Shown piece by piece: positions 22,262 through 33,914 of a stretch of 64,000 nucleotides of DNA. This stretch comes from Agapetus fuscipes (lineage: Eukaryota; Arthropoda; Insecta; Trichoptera; Glossosomatidae), in the NCBI GenBank assembly GCA_951799405.1, contig OX637332.1:19225001-19289000 (forward strand), in the 5' to 3' direction. The notes beneath the pieces are model-generated. The model saw only the letters and a program-made list of their open reading frames with translations, was not told where the DNA came from and made no database searches. The position numbers were made by a program, and so were the translations under genes. The stretch's first letter is position 1. The number at the start of each line of letters is the position of its first letter.

Positions 22262-23046
22262 GGTATATCCATTTTTTGGATTAAAAAAACAGTATTTCTT
22301 CAGAATATTTTTTAAAAGATGAATTATGATTATTGTTTGAAGAAATTAAACTATGTATGTGATCTGAAAATAATACAACATGTATTTTGTTAACGAGTAT
22401 TTATTTATTTATTCTATGTATGATATGATATTCTAAATATGATATGATTGCAACTGCAATATGCTTGAAACTATGATGTGATTGCAGCTAACAGGCAACT
22501 CTGTTTTTTTTCAAATTTGCTTAAACTTAGACGCACTACTCTTTGCTATCGTGATACAATGATTAATTGTTTGTTTTATTTAAGGGTTGTACATCCAGTC
22601 TTTGGCTTAAAAAAATGAACTTCATCAGAATATTTTGTAAAAGACGAATTATGATTACTATTTGAAGAAATGAAACTATGTGATCTGAAAACAATATACT
22701 ACATGTATTTTTTAATGCATATGATATGATATGATTGCAACTGCAATAATCATGACTATGTTGACTCTTAGCTATATTCTTCACTATGATATGATTGCAG
22801 CTAAGAGGCAACTCTGCAGAGACTCTGCCCCCATTCAGCGGAATGGCAACTGAATTATAGCCACAGCTTACAGTGATATGTTTGCAACTACGATATGATG
22901 GCTACTCCGCAAAGGCTGTGCCCTCCCCTAGCGGCATGGCAACAGAGTCACAGCCACACAGTGACATATGATTGTAACTACAATATGATTGCACCTACGT
23001 AACGTTTGTAACTACTATTCAATTGCAAGTAGTATGTGATTGCTTA
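22262..23046. repeat. Duplicated intronic unit rich in TATGATATGATTGCAAC
   Basis: A unit of about 320 bp appears twice. AGAATATTTTTTAAAAGATG and TTTGAAGAAATTAAACTATG at 22305-22355 recur with few changes at 22628-22680. Both units continue into ATGATATGATTGCAACTGCA. Related ATATGATTG/CAACTACAAT motifs then repeat irregularly until the donor site at 23047. No coding potential and no transposon ends seen. Confidence 0.65.
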
Positions 23047-23047
23047 C

Positions 23048-23194
23048 CAGATATGCGAACTCTAGCCGGTGCGCTGAACTCGTACTTGGAAGTAAGACTG
23101 TTGATGGTGCGACAGCGGTAGGTGTGATACTCATCGGTGTAGTCCACGGAGTAAATCAGCAGCTCGCCCGTGGGCAGAAGATGAAGCTTCCCAT
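23048..23194 (-). CDS. Dscam2: Dscam2-like exon: second half of Ig2
   Basis: 147-bp exon for the C-terminal half of Ig2. With a G from the previous exon it begins D-GKLHLLPTGELLIYSVDY. It then gives DEYHTYRC with the second disulphide Cys of Ig2, and ends with the linker SAPARVRIS. The acceptor is TTTTCACAG before 23194. The donor GTAAGC at 23047 is strong. Entry and exit are both phase 1. The text continues the 51818-51979 exon without a gap in the Ig fold, although the two are separated by 28.6 kb. A duplicated unit rich in ATATGATTGCAAC lies directly downstream of the donor. Confidence 0.92.
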
Positions 23195-23420
23195 CTGTGA
23201 AAATACAATTTCAAAAATTATCGCGAAACGAGATGTGTTAAAAGAACAAATAATTCTGGCATTTTGGTGGTAGGTTGGATGAAATTCATCTGTAAATCTG
23301 TTGTAAACATTGATCAATGGAAACGAAATTTAAAATTAAAGTTATTGCATTACAAAGAAAGATTGAAAAAAAAAACTGTTTTTAGAAATTTGTTTTGGAA
23401 TTCTTGAAATTTGTGTTATA

Positions 23421-23669
23421 GTCTAATCTAATCTAAGTTTTAAAGATATGTAACATAAGGGATTCACATTATATGCATTTTCACAAGCAGACACGTATAA
23501 GTTCACGCTTAAACATGCTGCATGTACACTTACAATATAAAACCCAAATCTCTGAACATACACCCTGCAACGCCAACCTTTCCCTGAAACAGGAGTGACA
23601 TTTGCAAAGTGAACCATTACAGCATTGTTGATCAGTCGCATACCAACCTATAAGTCAAGGAACCTTTGA
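23421..23669 (-). repeat. Repeat A, CACAAGCAGACACG subfamily
   Basis: Complete reverse copy with a TAGTCTAATCTAATCTA tail instead of the ATAATCTAT tail, placing it with the copies at 53015 and 59102. Confidence 0.88.
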
Positions 23670-24669
23670 GAACCTTGTAGTAGTTTAATATAAAATTATA
23701 TTTCTTCCTATGCGATTGTATTATCCAAAAGTAAATATGAATAGGTAATAATAATAACTTCTTCACAGTCTCTTTAAATTCATAGGTAGACCCAAGCGTA
23801 CCTTACTTTCTTTAGCGACACTTGTTCTAGACAACCTTAGACATATTTTCTCAGCTGTTTTCCCGATATCAAACGTCCATTTACTTTGGATATTATTCTT
23901 ATGTGGACTGTTTTGGGTCACCATCCTTTAATATATCTTGTCCGTTTCTTCTTCTAAAGCATATCAAGCTTTCTGTGATCTTGAGCCTGTATAATTAATG
24001 TAAAGACAGATATCTCGAGCAGGTTTAAAACGTAAGTATATTACTTCATATGAATCATATTATTACGTATTTCTCTCACCGTGAAGAGAATAATATTAGA
24101 TTCCTTAACGTATTCTCGTTGTCATACAAGACTGTCAGCTAGAGTATTATTGTACACGACAGAATTTGCATACTAGATTTATGCATGTATATACGGAAAT
24201 CCCACATTTTACGTTTAACTGGTCCATATAATGTTGCACACAATATTATATCCGCATAACATCGAGATAGACTTCTGCGGTGCATCTATTGTGCTAAACG
24301 TGTTCAGGATGATGAGAGTTTGTTTCCACAAAGAGAAATCTTCCCACCATCATTTTTGAGGAGGATTAAAAAAAGTAGCATGGAAAGAAATGGAAAACTT
24401 GTACGCACCTTTTTTTAAAGAAAATAAACACTTAATTCCGTCAAGTAATTTATAAACAATGTTTTTTTGCAATTCTGTGTTTCGAACTTATTTTTTTCCA
24501 CATCGTATGTACTCGTAAAATCATTAATATTGAAGATTCTCTAATTGCTTGTTAACACTTATGTTAGGTGTACAATACTCGTATTAGGTAACTTTCCAAA
24601 GAAATCCTTTGTATGAAGGGTAAAAACATTGACAGTTGATGGTGATGATGATGGATGATTTCTTTCCTG

Positions 24670-24972
24670 TTTCGCCATTTAATGGTCCAGGACCATCTCA
24701 AGGGCGCCATGGCTTCTGGAGAAAAGTAGTGTCTTCAGTTCCTTTCTGAACGTGGTGGTAGGCTGGTTCGCGCGAACACCGATGGCTAAATTGTTCCAGG
24801 CAACCGGCCCGGCCACCGCAAAGCTTCTGTCTGCAAAATTTGATGTGTTCGCTCTATTGGGCACTATAACCTTGTTGACAGCAGTAAGGGCAGAGCGTAG
24901 TGGTATTTTTGAAGTCTTATCGACAGAGCATAGCTCAGCGAGACATGGGGGTGCCGTGCTGTTGTCTTGAAA
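24670..24972 (-). pseudogene. LINE fragment: reverse transcriptase C-terminus
   Basis: In reverse this ~300-bp open segment encodes the end of a CR1/Jockey-type non-LTR retrotransposon ORF2. It runs from SVDKTSKIPLRS through NFADRSFAVAGPVAWNN to FRKELKTLLFSR, followed by a stop. The R-x-F-x-x-A-G-P-x-x-W-N-x-L motif is characteristic of this C-terminal region. The copy is 5'-truncated, as usual for LINEs, and no catalytic domain is present. It lies in the Dscam sense orientation. Confidence 0.85.
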
Positions 24973-25751
24973 CGATTAAAATGTTGAAATTTAATTATTC
25001 AAGCATAATATTGACCCTATAACATCCTTGTAAAATAAAAAATAATATGCCTATCTAATTTTATGTAAGTTTTTTTCATAGCTTAATAACTACGAAATTG
25101 TAAACAAAATGAATTTAAATTAGACTGTTCCATTTTAAAACCCAAAAATAATTGTGAACGTTAAACATAAACTATATATATTTTTTTTAATTTGATGGCC
25201 GAATGAATAAAAGGTATTCTTTTTGAGGCATGATTACACTCTAGTAATCAGAAATCCCTTTGGTAGCAGCTGTGATTTTCAAGCGAACCTAAAGCTCGTG
25301 TCGCACATTCAGATACGAATGATTGAGAGAGCAATTCAATAAACAAAGCGCTATATTTTAACATGGTAAATATTTTTTTACGTTGAATATCTGGCACAGC
25401 TAGCTATCGTTGGTGATAGCAGTCAAAGCAAAAATCAATCATTTTCGGAGTGGCCGTCCATTCAGGCTCGGTTGATTACATTAGGCGCCACTTCAAAACG
25501 GAGCTTCAAAAATATGTATTCCCAGTTTTTTTGCATGTGCTTGAAACATAACGAAAATATGTTTTTTTGATATTTATTTTATAAAAACACTTTGAACTAT
25601 GTGTACACTTTTACGTGATAATAATAAAAGTAGGTCAAAATCACCGCGTTTTTTTATTGTATGGTATTTTATTTTATGTTTTGTTTTGACAAAAATGATT
25701 AAATTTTTCAATATTATTATCTGAGAACAAAAACATGCATGTATATTTGAA

Positions 25752-26442
25752 TCTGTACCTTAGAGCATAAACAACGCAACGGTAGTAGCATTTAGTAAAA
25801 TGTGCAGGAGACGAGTTTTAGTGAAATGTGCACTTTTATAAAACCATCATAACTTCTAAACTAGACGAGATATTTTTGATCTGTAAAACCGTTTATCTTC
25901 TTGTATCGATATTTATTTAATGTGAAGTAATGTAAACACCCTATGTGGAACTTCCGTGGTTTATGCTCGCACTTTTATGTGCATTCCATATTTATTACAC
26001 TTGATAAGGTTTTGTAAGGTTTTGTTCTTTTTTATATTTAAATGTAATTTATTATTCATATTCCTTGACTTATAGGTTGGTATGAGGCTGACCACCCATA
26101 CTGTAAAAAATGGTTCACTTTGCCAATGTCACCCCTGTTTCAGGGAAGGTCGGCAAAAGTTGTGGGGCTTATGTTCATTTGAGGTTTGGATTTTATTTGT
26201 AAGTACACATTCAGCATTTGTAAGCGCGAACTACACTTGTTGGTTTGTGGGCATACATCTGAGAGCTTTAAATGAATATATCTTTGCAACTTAGATTATA
26301 GATTATAGATATCTCAGTAATTATGAGTCCTTGACTCCAATATTTGTACCACTTATAGAACAGCTAATTTTAATAATTTCTGCATCATTAACTCAAATAC
26401 GCAAAAAAGTGGACTTCCGTTGTTTATGCTCTAAGGTACAGA
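25752..26442. mobile_element. Inverted-repeat-bounded element containing repeat A
   Basis: A perfect 25-bp inverted repeat (CTTAGAGCATAAACAACG and its complement, 25752-25776 and 26418-26442) bounds 691 bp. A full repeat A copy lies inside, probably a later insertion. A related half-motif, CTTCCGTGGTTTATGCTC, occurs at about 25950. No transposase frame is present. Class unknown. Confidence 0.5.
26061..26310 (+). repeat. Repeat A, full length with shared upstream leader
   Basis: Near-consensus copy. The ~40 bp before it (TATATTTAAATGTAATTTAT) is the same as before the copy at 27451 and similar before 35040, so the parent element extends upstream of the repeat A core. Confidence 0.92.
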
Positions 26443-26481
26443 AATACATGTTGTAGTATATCCAATCTTTAATGCAACGAT

Positions 26482-26736
26482 ATATCGCACGTTTAATAAT
26501 AAAGAGAAATAACTCGAAAATTGGGAAAATCGAGATTTTGTAATAAAACGCAAGAACAATGCGAGAAGAATGCGTAGAATGCGACAGCCGTTCAATTTGG
26601 ACGAATATGACCGAGAAAAAACATCGGCCGCCTTTTTCATCCCATACAAGTTGTACTGGGTGTCTGAACTTCAAACGCGTTTTCCCAACATTAATGTTTT
26701 TTGAGTTATTGCTCTTTATTATTAAACGTGCGATAT
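26482..26736. mobile_element. MITE with 39-bp terminal inverted repeats
   Basis: The ends share ATATCGCACGTTTAATAAT in inverted orientation and match over about 39 bp with two or three differences. The interior of ~180 bp is non-coding. The left end is 40 bp from the right end of the 25752-26442 element. Confidence 0.65.
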
Positions 26737-26756
26737 GTAAGTTTTAAAATTTAAGA

Positions 26757-26903
26757 TTCAAAACGCTCACGAGCAGACTCGTGTAAGTCGCGCTTACATA
26801 ATATGTATGTGTACAAATTAAGCCCAATCTCAAATGAACATACAAAATTGGCAAAATCAATTTTGTACAGCCTGGATAGTCAGCTTCATTCCAAAATATT
26901 AGT
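26757..26903 (-). repeat. Repeat A, strongly diverged
   Basis: Keeps the AGCAGACTCGTGTAAG and CAATCTCAAATGAACATAC blocks and a decayed 5' end (GTCAGCTTCATTCCAA). One of the oldest copies here. Confidence 0.65.
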
Positions 26904-27296
26904 CAAAGTGTTACTCTAGTAATTAAAAATACTCCTTCATGTTGCGTATATTTTGAGAATTCACGTTCCACGAAGTACTCGTGCATTTTTACAGCAGCCA
27001 TAATATATCATAAGGATTCATTTCTTTTTTAGTATTTTCACTTATTCTTTTATTTTTCTTTTATGATAAAATAATGTTAAAAATAGGTATGAGTACAATC
27101 CGACACAATTTATTGTTGCTAATAAATCTTAAGTAACAAATTAAAAAGTGAATAATACATATTTTTATAAATTACTCAGTTTAAATGACGCATGGTTTTG
27201 CCGATTATTATGTTTTAGAAGCAAGTTTACACGTAAATTTATATTTAATTAGATTTCAAAGGAATGTGTGAATTATTATTATTATATTATTAGGAT

Positions 27297-27372
27297 GGTA
27301 TTGGATTCACAAGTTCACCAAGTTTTTACAGCATGGGGAGTTAGTCTCATACACACCTTTTAGTCAAAGAAT
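27297..27372 (-). repeat. Repeat A, 5' fragment
   Basis: Only the first ~75 bp are recognisable (AAGTTTTTACAGCATGGGGA, CTCATACACACC). Confidence 0.55.
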
Positions 27373-27450
27373 TGATAATTGAATTTATGTATAGATTTCT
27401 TTTTAAGGTTTTCTTCTTTTTTATATTTAAATGTAATTTATTATTCATAT

Positions 27451-27705
27451 TCCTTGACTTATAGGTTGGTATGAGGCTGACCACCCATACTATAAAAATG
27501 GTTCACTTTGCCAATGTCACCCATGTTTCAGGGAAGGTCGGCAAAAGTTGTGGGGCTTATGTTCATTTGAGGTTTGGATTTTATTTTTGAGTAGGTACGC
27601 ATTCAGCATTTGTAAGCGCGAACTACACGTGTTGGTTTGTGGGCATACATCTGAGAGCTTTAAATGAATATATCCTTGCAACTAAGATTATGGATTATAG
27701 ATTAT
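27451..27705 (+). repeat. Repeat A, full length
   Basis: Near-identical to the copy at 26061 including its leader, so the two are close relatives or a local duplication. Confidence 0.9.
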
Positions 27706-29449
27706 TATATTATGGGAAAACTGTTTAGTGGCCTGTTTCCCAGAATTTGACGTTTCAGGTGAAAGGTAGTCGACAAAATACAATAATACTGCAAAACAGT
27801 TTTTGAACTCAATTCCTTTGTAGGTTATCGAAACTGACTCCAATTACCAGTTGTAGGAAACTTTTGAATCAAAAGGAATAACTTGCTGCGTTGAAAATTG
27901 AAATTTAAGTAATTTTGTGAACCGCAGGCAAGCGGTGGAAATATAGTAAATTAAGAATTAATAGTTTTCATTGTTATGGGTGAATAAAAATAGACGAGAG
28001 AAAGTAAATTTAGTAAATCGCATACGGAGAAAGAAATTTTCTAGATTGTTAAGCAATGTTGAAGAATAAAGAAGAATATTTTTAGAATGTTTGAGAACTT
28101 CATGTTACTAAAAACTAACTAAGATTTTTCTTGACCACAAATTAAAAGAACGTAAAAATGAGGATAAAGGATATATGTAGATTTTGTGAAGTCATCTAGA
28201 AATTATTTATTAATCGATAGAAAAATAGTTCTTGGAAATAAAAAAAAGAAATGTAGTGATTTTTTTTTATGAAAAACAATATTTTCGTACTTTTGACAGT
28301 GCAGTTGGTAATATTTGAAGGGAGCTAACGCAACGTTTTTGGAAACATTAATCAAAATTTTATAGAAATCCGTAGATCAAACTAACCTTATAAAAATGTT
28401 CAATAAATAGGCGACAATCACTAGTTTTTTCTCTGGAAATAAGCTCAATGTGATTTAATGAATACCACGACTCAACATCCAATTTTTCATTTAATTATAA
28501 ACCATAAAAAATACTCTCCATCGGAGAAAAAAATTTGTCAATAATATAAAATTTTGAACATCTATTTTTATGTCCATTACGAGCCATGGAAGCTGTTGAG
28601 ATGGAAGTAGGTACGTGGGTAGAATATTAATCGATGGTTTAAATATTTCCAATGCGTTGAAAAATGTGAGCATGGTTTTTTTATTTTGTTCAAATATGTG
28701 CACAAGCCGGGTGGTAGAAAGATGCGCCTAGCATAGCTCACATGTTTCCCGCCCATGCAATTTTGAATGGAGGATAAATGCATTTGAATGTGCCGTTTAA
28801 AATTGCATACATGGTCAGAACGCAGGCGCTTTTGGACTAGGAACAAACGGCATGGCTGAGTTTAATTATTTATAATATGGTGCCACGAAATCATCGCCTT
28901 TCATTATGTCACATTTAAAACCAAACCTAAAGCTCTAATTATTATAATTGTAGTTGGTTAGTTTGCGTTGAAATATATCGACGACGAACTGAATGAATTT
29001 TGTAATATCATTGAAATAAAAATTCGATCTACAATCCTACGCAATAAAAACAAAATTTCATGGATATACGCATAATTCTTTAAGCTCTCTTGTATGCAGT
29101 TTTCAAAATCATACGCTTCCAATATGAATAAGTAACGTGTACAATGGTCAATAATTTTATTTTGAAATAAATTTATTTTGTCACTTTTTCTAGTATCTAG
29201 GTACATATGACTACTATGTATATATTATGACGGATCCGCATATTCATTAGAACCTTCTTCAGTTGGAGCCAGCAAAGACAAGGCGATAATTAGTGTATGC
29301 TTGTTCGTTTTTTTTACTTTTACAATAAAGTTAACACGATAGGTAGATTGTAAATTTCACTTAACACTTTACTGACTGTCTTTATCAGAACAAGCCATTT
29401 GACAAACTTACAGCTGACTTATCGTGTAAAAAATATAGCGAGGAATTAT

Positions 29450-29640
29450 TGCTTTTGTGAAAGCAATTTTTGTAAGCATCACCTCTCAAGAGCCTTGTGC
29501 GAGTATGGTCGTCGTTACCGGAATCAGCCTTTGTAACGCTCGTGTAGGTACATAGTACGTCCAGCCTAGGTCAAAAAGCGTTCGCGCTCAGAGTGGAAGG
29601 CTTGTGTTTGAACTCAAAGGTATCAGAAATCATTTGGCAT
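29450..29640 (-). repeat. Decayed SINE fragments
   Basis: GCATCACCTCTCAAGAGCC and GAGTATGGTCGTCG match the S1 3' region. A following stretch with GTGTTTGAACTC has a weak box B. Too damaged to classify further. Confidence 0.45.
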
Positions 29641-30415
29641 TTAGATATTTTTTAGTTAGTTTTCTACATGTCTCAATCAGCCTTCAAAATTTGTGTAGAC
29701 TTGCACTAGAAATGGCGTAAAATTAAACCTTTGCGTGTTAAAATTAAAAGCATCCTAATGACACCTTCCGAGTTAAAGGAGGAAAAGTGGTAAGTATTAG
29801 CGTGCAAAGCTTGAAACTAAGATACAAAAGACTTAACTTTGTATTTAAGTAGTGCGCACTTAGTTAAGCAAGTAATGAGTTGACCATATTAATAATTGTT
29901 TTCCCAGATCGAATGCTTCCGATTCCAACCGAGCGCACTTCGTGTCTCTTCCCTTACCCCAAGTATAGAACTTTATGCCTTGGCACAATGATAGCGGTTA
30001 CCGAAAAATGTATAAAAATAAAAGCAGCGCCTTCAATGGGCCTTTTATTCATTTTCCGTACATTTTCAATGAAACGCCATGGTTTAGTTTCAACATATAC
30101 TCGGGGTAGCAGTTGTTCCACACACGCGTGTGGCTCGCCGACCCGTTTTTATTCGCCGATTCAAGAGTTTTCCGATAGACTAATTTCACGGTCCAAGTCC
30201 CGCTCTTACGTACACGAGCACCCCGCCACCGCATTTTTCTTTGATTTCGTGATTTCCGATCAAATCTGAAGCGCCTGGGATAATTGCCACTGCACGGGAC
30301 GTGTCTATCTACCAGCCATATTCAATCACCTATGTATATCTAATTGTATATGTCATAGATTATTATTAATACAAAATTTAAATAGCCCCTTTTATGACAG
30401 TGTGTCACTACAAAG

Positions 30416-30466
30416 GCGCTTATCCATATGATTGGACGAAGAGGTGCGTCTTGAGACGTCTTTTAA
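30416..30466 (-). pseudogene. LINE C-terminus, downstream piece
   Basis: The last ~17 codons of the LINE fragment at 31168-31316, cut off by the palindromic MITE. Removing the MITE and one TTAA restores a continuous frame with a stop here, which confirms the insertion boundaries. Confidence 0.75.
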
Positions 30467-31167
30467 GGCGTGTTATAAAGCTAAATCTGCTGTTTTTGTT
30501 TCTTACACTTTATGGTCTTAGCAAAATAGTTACAGTAATGAAAAAAATCAAGAATGTTAATTGATTTTTTATCTTAATTATAAAGCTTGAACAAAAAATA
30601 TAACTTCAGAATTGCCACCACAAATTTTTTTTTAAAAAAACGCGTTTTTTTACATTTTTAGCTTTTTTTTCGTGTGTGCTGTATTTTGGAATTTTTTTTT
30701 TGCTTTTTAATTACAGATCTAAAGGTACATTGTTTAGGTTCCGTACTTAACATTTTTTTTATAATGTCAATAGTTTTTGAGTAAATATGGAAAAACTAAA
30801 ACTAATAAATTAATTAAATTTTAATTAAATCAAAGAACACAGTTTTTCCCTATTTACTCAAAAACTATTGACATTATAAAAAAATGTTAAGTACGGAACC
30901 CAAACAATGTATAGTTCTGTAATTAAAAAGCAAAAAAAATAATCCAAAATACAGCACACACAAAAAAAAAGCTAAAAATGTAAAAAATAACGCGTTTTTG
31001 TAAATATTTTTTTGTGGTGGCAATTCTTAAGTTATATATTTAATTCAAGCTTTATAATTAAGATAAAAAATTACTAAACATGCTTAATTTTTTAATTACT
31101 GTAACTATTTTTCTAGTACCATAAAGTGTAAGACACAAAAATGGCAGATTTAGCTTTATAACACGCC
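30467..31167. mobile_element. Palindromic 701-bp MITE at a TTAA site
   Basis: The element is one long inverted repeat with arms of about 350 bp, starting GGCGTGTTATAAAGC and ending with the complement. It is flanked by TTAA on both sides (30463-30466, 31168-31171). It interrupts a LINE ORF whose frame is continuous if a single TTAA is kept, so TTAA is the true target duplication. That target is typical of piggyBac-like transposition. The arms contain A/T homopolymers and no ORF. A second copy is at 39600-40296. Confidence 0.85.
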
Positions 31168-31316
31168 TTAAGCAGACTCTGCAAATCCAGCTCCCTCAGT
31201 GAGGCGAGAATAGCATTCCAAGTCATTGGAGCGGCCGCCTTGAATGCCCTGTCTCCAAAAACAGTGCGGGGCCTTCTTGCAGGAGTTATAATATTGCTGG
31301 AGACGAACCTTACTTT
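31168..31316 (-). pseudogene. LINE fragment: reverse transcriptase C-terminus, upstream piece
   Basis: Reverse translation gives RRPRTVFGDRAF followed by AAAPMTWNAILASL, the C-terminal motif of CR1/Jockey-type ORF2. It is a different family from the fragment at 24670. The remainder lies beyond the MITE at 30416-30466. The segment is 5'-truncated and abuts an S1 SINE at 31321. Confidence 0.8.
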
Positions 31317-31320
31317 TTAT

Positions 31321-31515
31321 GACTGGTCCGTAGTCCAGTGGTAACGATTCGGACTCGTAAATGGAAGGTCGTGGAGTTGAATCCCAGTGGAGCACAAAAA
31401 AATACTATTTCTATTTTCAAATTTATGGTCTTTACTGAGTTAAAAAAATGATGTACCTTTACCAAAGACCGTCACCAAAGGTCTATCCAGCGCTCCAGCA
31501 ACTGGAGCTTGCTTG
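31321..31515 (+). repeat. S1 SINE, plus orientation, 3' truncated
   Basis: Head GACTGGTCCGTAGTCCAGTG has a good box A; box B is GAGTTGAATCCC. It continues to GAGCTTGCTTGAGATT and then ends, without the 3' region seen at 19040. Confidence 0.85.
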
Positions 31516-31802
31516 AGATTTGCGTTGAGTTTGAAACGGATGTTGTGTTTATTTTTGACAAAATAGTTTCGATTCGACTATACTATGGTGAATGCGAACC
31601 AGGCAGCGGGAAAATATTCATGTATCATTGTTGTTCAGGATTTCTGGCGGTCACTGAATTTCGGATTAGGCTTCAATGAAAGACTTGATTCTCGCTTGAT
31701 ACGAGTATGAAGCACTTTATTACAGAAAAGTTACAGAATTTTGTATCACTCCACTTGAGAAGAATTTGGTTTAGTAAGAGGACATATTTACTTTCCCCAA
31801 AT

Positions 31803-32319
31803 TCCTTAAGTGGTCGCATGTGGTGATAAGGGACCTATTTATTTTTACGGGTAAGGGGGCCGGCCTCACACCAACCACTTTCAGTTGAAGTGGGTGTTTC
31901 CCAGCTCCCGGAGGGGCTGGTTCTCATTACTTGTGAAGGCTGAGTACACCTTGCCGGTATTTATTTTGAGTTTTGAAATACACACAGAAACGGGAAATCA
32001 TTTCTGACCCCCTCAGTAGGGATCGAACCCTTGCTCTCGGTATGGAATGTAAGCATTTTACCAACAGAGCTATCGACCGGACTTTTGACAAGCTTGGTCG
32101 TCGCTACAAAGTGCCAATTCTGAAGCAAGACCGAGTTGCTGTAAAGCTAGATGAACCTTTTTGACGACCGGTCATTGGTAAAGATTTTTGAATTTTTCAA
32201 TCCAGCAACGAGCAAATTTGAAAATATAAATGGTATATTTTTTGTGCTCCGCCGGGATTTGAGCCCACAACCTTTCATTTACGAGTCCGAAATGTTACCA
32301 TTGGACTACGGACCGGTCC
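31803..32319 (-). mobile_element. S1-S2 composite (dimeric) SINE
   Basis: From 32319 downwards an S1 unit runs first (head GACCGGTCCGTAG), truncated in its 3' part. It joins an S2 unit at about 32080 through AAAGTCCGGTCGATAGCTC. The S2 unit has box A TAGCTCTGTTGG and box B GGGTTCGATCCC and runs to about 31803. The same order and joint occur at 41452-41897 and, in part, at 14013-14369. Confidence 0.82.
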
Positions 32320-32871
32320 ACACACCCAATACAGACTTTTGCTTTTAAAAAAAGTGTCGAAAAATAAGACAGAAAAAATGTCTATAAGATACTCATTCTA
32401 AGTGAAGTGTACAAAAAATGACGAATAAAGCAAGAAATAATAAAAATATTTAAATAAGGCAAAGCTAATTCGAAAGTGTTTTTCCCATGTATAATACGAG
32501 TATTATACATAGGTGCATATCTTCTTTTTTTCCTCTTGAAGCAAACTATTTTTTTTGCATATTTCATGACGTCTTAGCAAAGTAAAAATTAAATTAAGTT
32601 ACTTCTTACGAACTACAAAATGAATGAGCTTCAATAGTTTAAAGTTTCTTTGTTCGGCCCCACCTTTTCCAATACAATTGAAGCTCACGGTTAACAGCTC
32701 GGTTTGATTGAAAATACTCACTTTGATTCTATCTGTTCCATCGAATCAGAGAATTATTCACTTATTTTCACATGAAAGTCTATTGAAAAATGGACGGTGG
32801 TTTTTTGTAGAACGAAAAAAAAACTGTTAAGTGATTTTGTAAAATTACAGGATTAGTTTTATTTTTTGATC

Positions 32872-32940
32872 CACGCCCACTCTCAAACACGTAAGTTCGC
32901 GCTTGCACATACTACATGTGAGGTAACAAAATAAGTAGCA
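32872..32940 (-). repeat. Repeat A, central fragment
   Basis: Only the CACGTAAGTTCGCGCTTGC block and its flanks remain. Confidence 0.6.
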
Positions 32941-33327
32941 TAATTTAATATACATGTAAACTGTACAATTTTTATATACATCTCAACTTGATTATTTATT
33001 GATTGATATTTGGGATCAATACCTACTATTTAATTTATCACGTATCATAAAATTATATCAATACCACGCTACTCAGACGTGCGTTAGGTTCATTTCTGGT
33101 GTGTACATATAAACAAAATGTCTTTTATTCCTGACGTGTGTACAGCAATTATTATTTATTATTATTGAATTGATTAATGGATAGAAAAAAGTTGGTGATA
33201 CAGAAAAGTGTTTTACGGGCTCTGTGTTCTTTCATTTCCCCAAACAACAAGGAAGAATAAATTGATAATTAAAAAAACAATCAAGAGAGTGTTTAAATAA
33301 GAAAAAAGGAATTTTTTTTACACAGCC

Positions 33328-33422
33328 CTTTTACCGCCATTCCCTGAACCTATATCGACTACATTAAATTGATTTTTACATTAGAGGTGGTCAGCTTCAC
33401 ACCAACCTGTAAATCAAGGAAA
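33328..33422 (-). repeat. Repeat A, 5' fragment
   Basis: AGAGGTGGTCAGCTTCACAC and CCTGTAAATCAAGG mark the 5' end. The rest is decayed. Confidence 0.6.
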
Positions 33423-33454
33423 AAAATAACATGAAAAATCCCATCTTCTATATA

Positions 33455-33674
33455 AAAAAACGCAACCACTTCAGTGAAGTGGGGGTTTCCTAGCTCCCGT
33501 GAGGGTTGGTACTCATTTTTTGTGAAGGCTGAGTAAACCTTGCCGGTTTTTTTTATTATTGAACGTTTGAAATAAACACCGAAACGGGAAATCATTTCTG
33601 ACACCCTCAGCGGGATTCAAATCCGAGCTCTCGGCATTGAATGCAAGCACTCTACTAATTGAACTATCAATAAC
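33455..33674 (-). repeat. S2 SINE
   Basis: Read from 33674: box A is decayed (TAGTTCAATTAGTAG), box B reads GGATTTGAATCCC, and the body carries ATGATTTCCCGTTTCGG. The 3' end has the paired CCACTTCACTGAAGTG motif. Confidence 0.8.
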
Positions 33675-33699
33675 CTATACCTAATCTAAAATATATATT

Positions 33700-33914
33700 T
33701 ACATTAAAAGCTCATATCAAATGCAAGCCCACAAACAAACACGTGTAATTCACGCTTACAAATGCCGAATGTGTACTTACAAATAAAATCCAAGCCTCAA
33801 ATGGACATAAGCCCTGCAACTTTTGCCGACCTTCCCTGACACGGGGTAGACATTGGCAAAGTGAACCATTTTTGACAGTATGGGTGGTCAGCCTCATACC
33901 AACCTATAAGTCGA
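33700..33914 (-). repeat. Repeat A, nearly complete
   Basis: Reverse copy with 3' end decayed (ATTTACATTAAAAGCTC) and an intact 5' end, GACTTATAGG, in reverse. Confidence 0.85.

Larger units (their letters stand above)
20994..23047 (-). other. Dscam intron between Ig2 and Ig3 exons
   Basis: The shortest intron here, 2.05 kb. It holds an S3 fragment, two abutting repeat A pieces and a duplicated unit next to the upstream exon's donor. From 21700 to 22080 there is a GC-richer unexplained stretch containing GCCCTAGGGGCGAAGCC. Part of it (CCTCTAGTGAGCGTTTT) recurs at about 40720. Confidence 0.75.

Noticed and set aside
29880..30269. 129-codon plus-strand ORF as a gene
   Set aside because: Open on both strands in a CpG-richer block; looks like compositional bias rather than coding. 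Kept only as a possible regulatory region.
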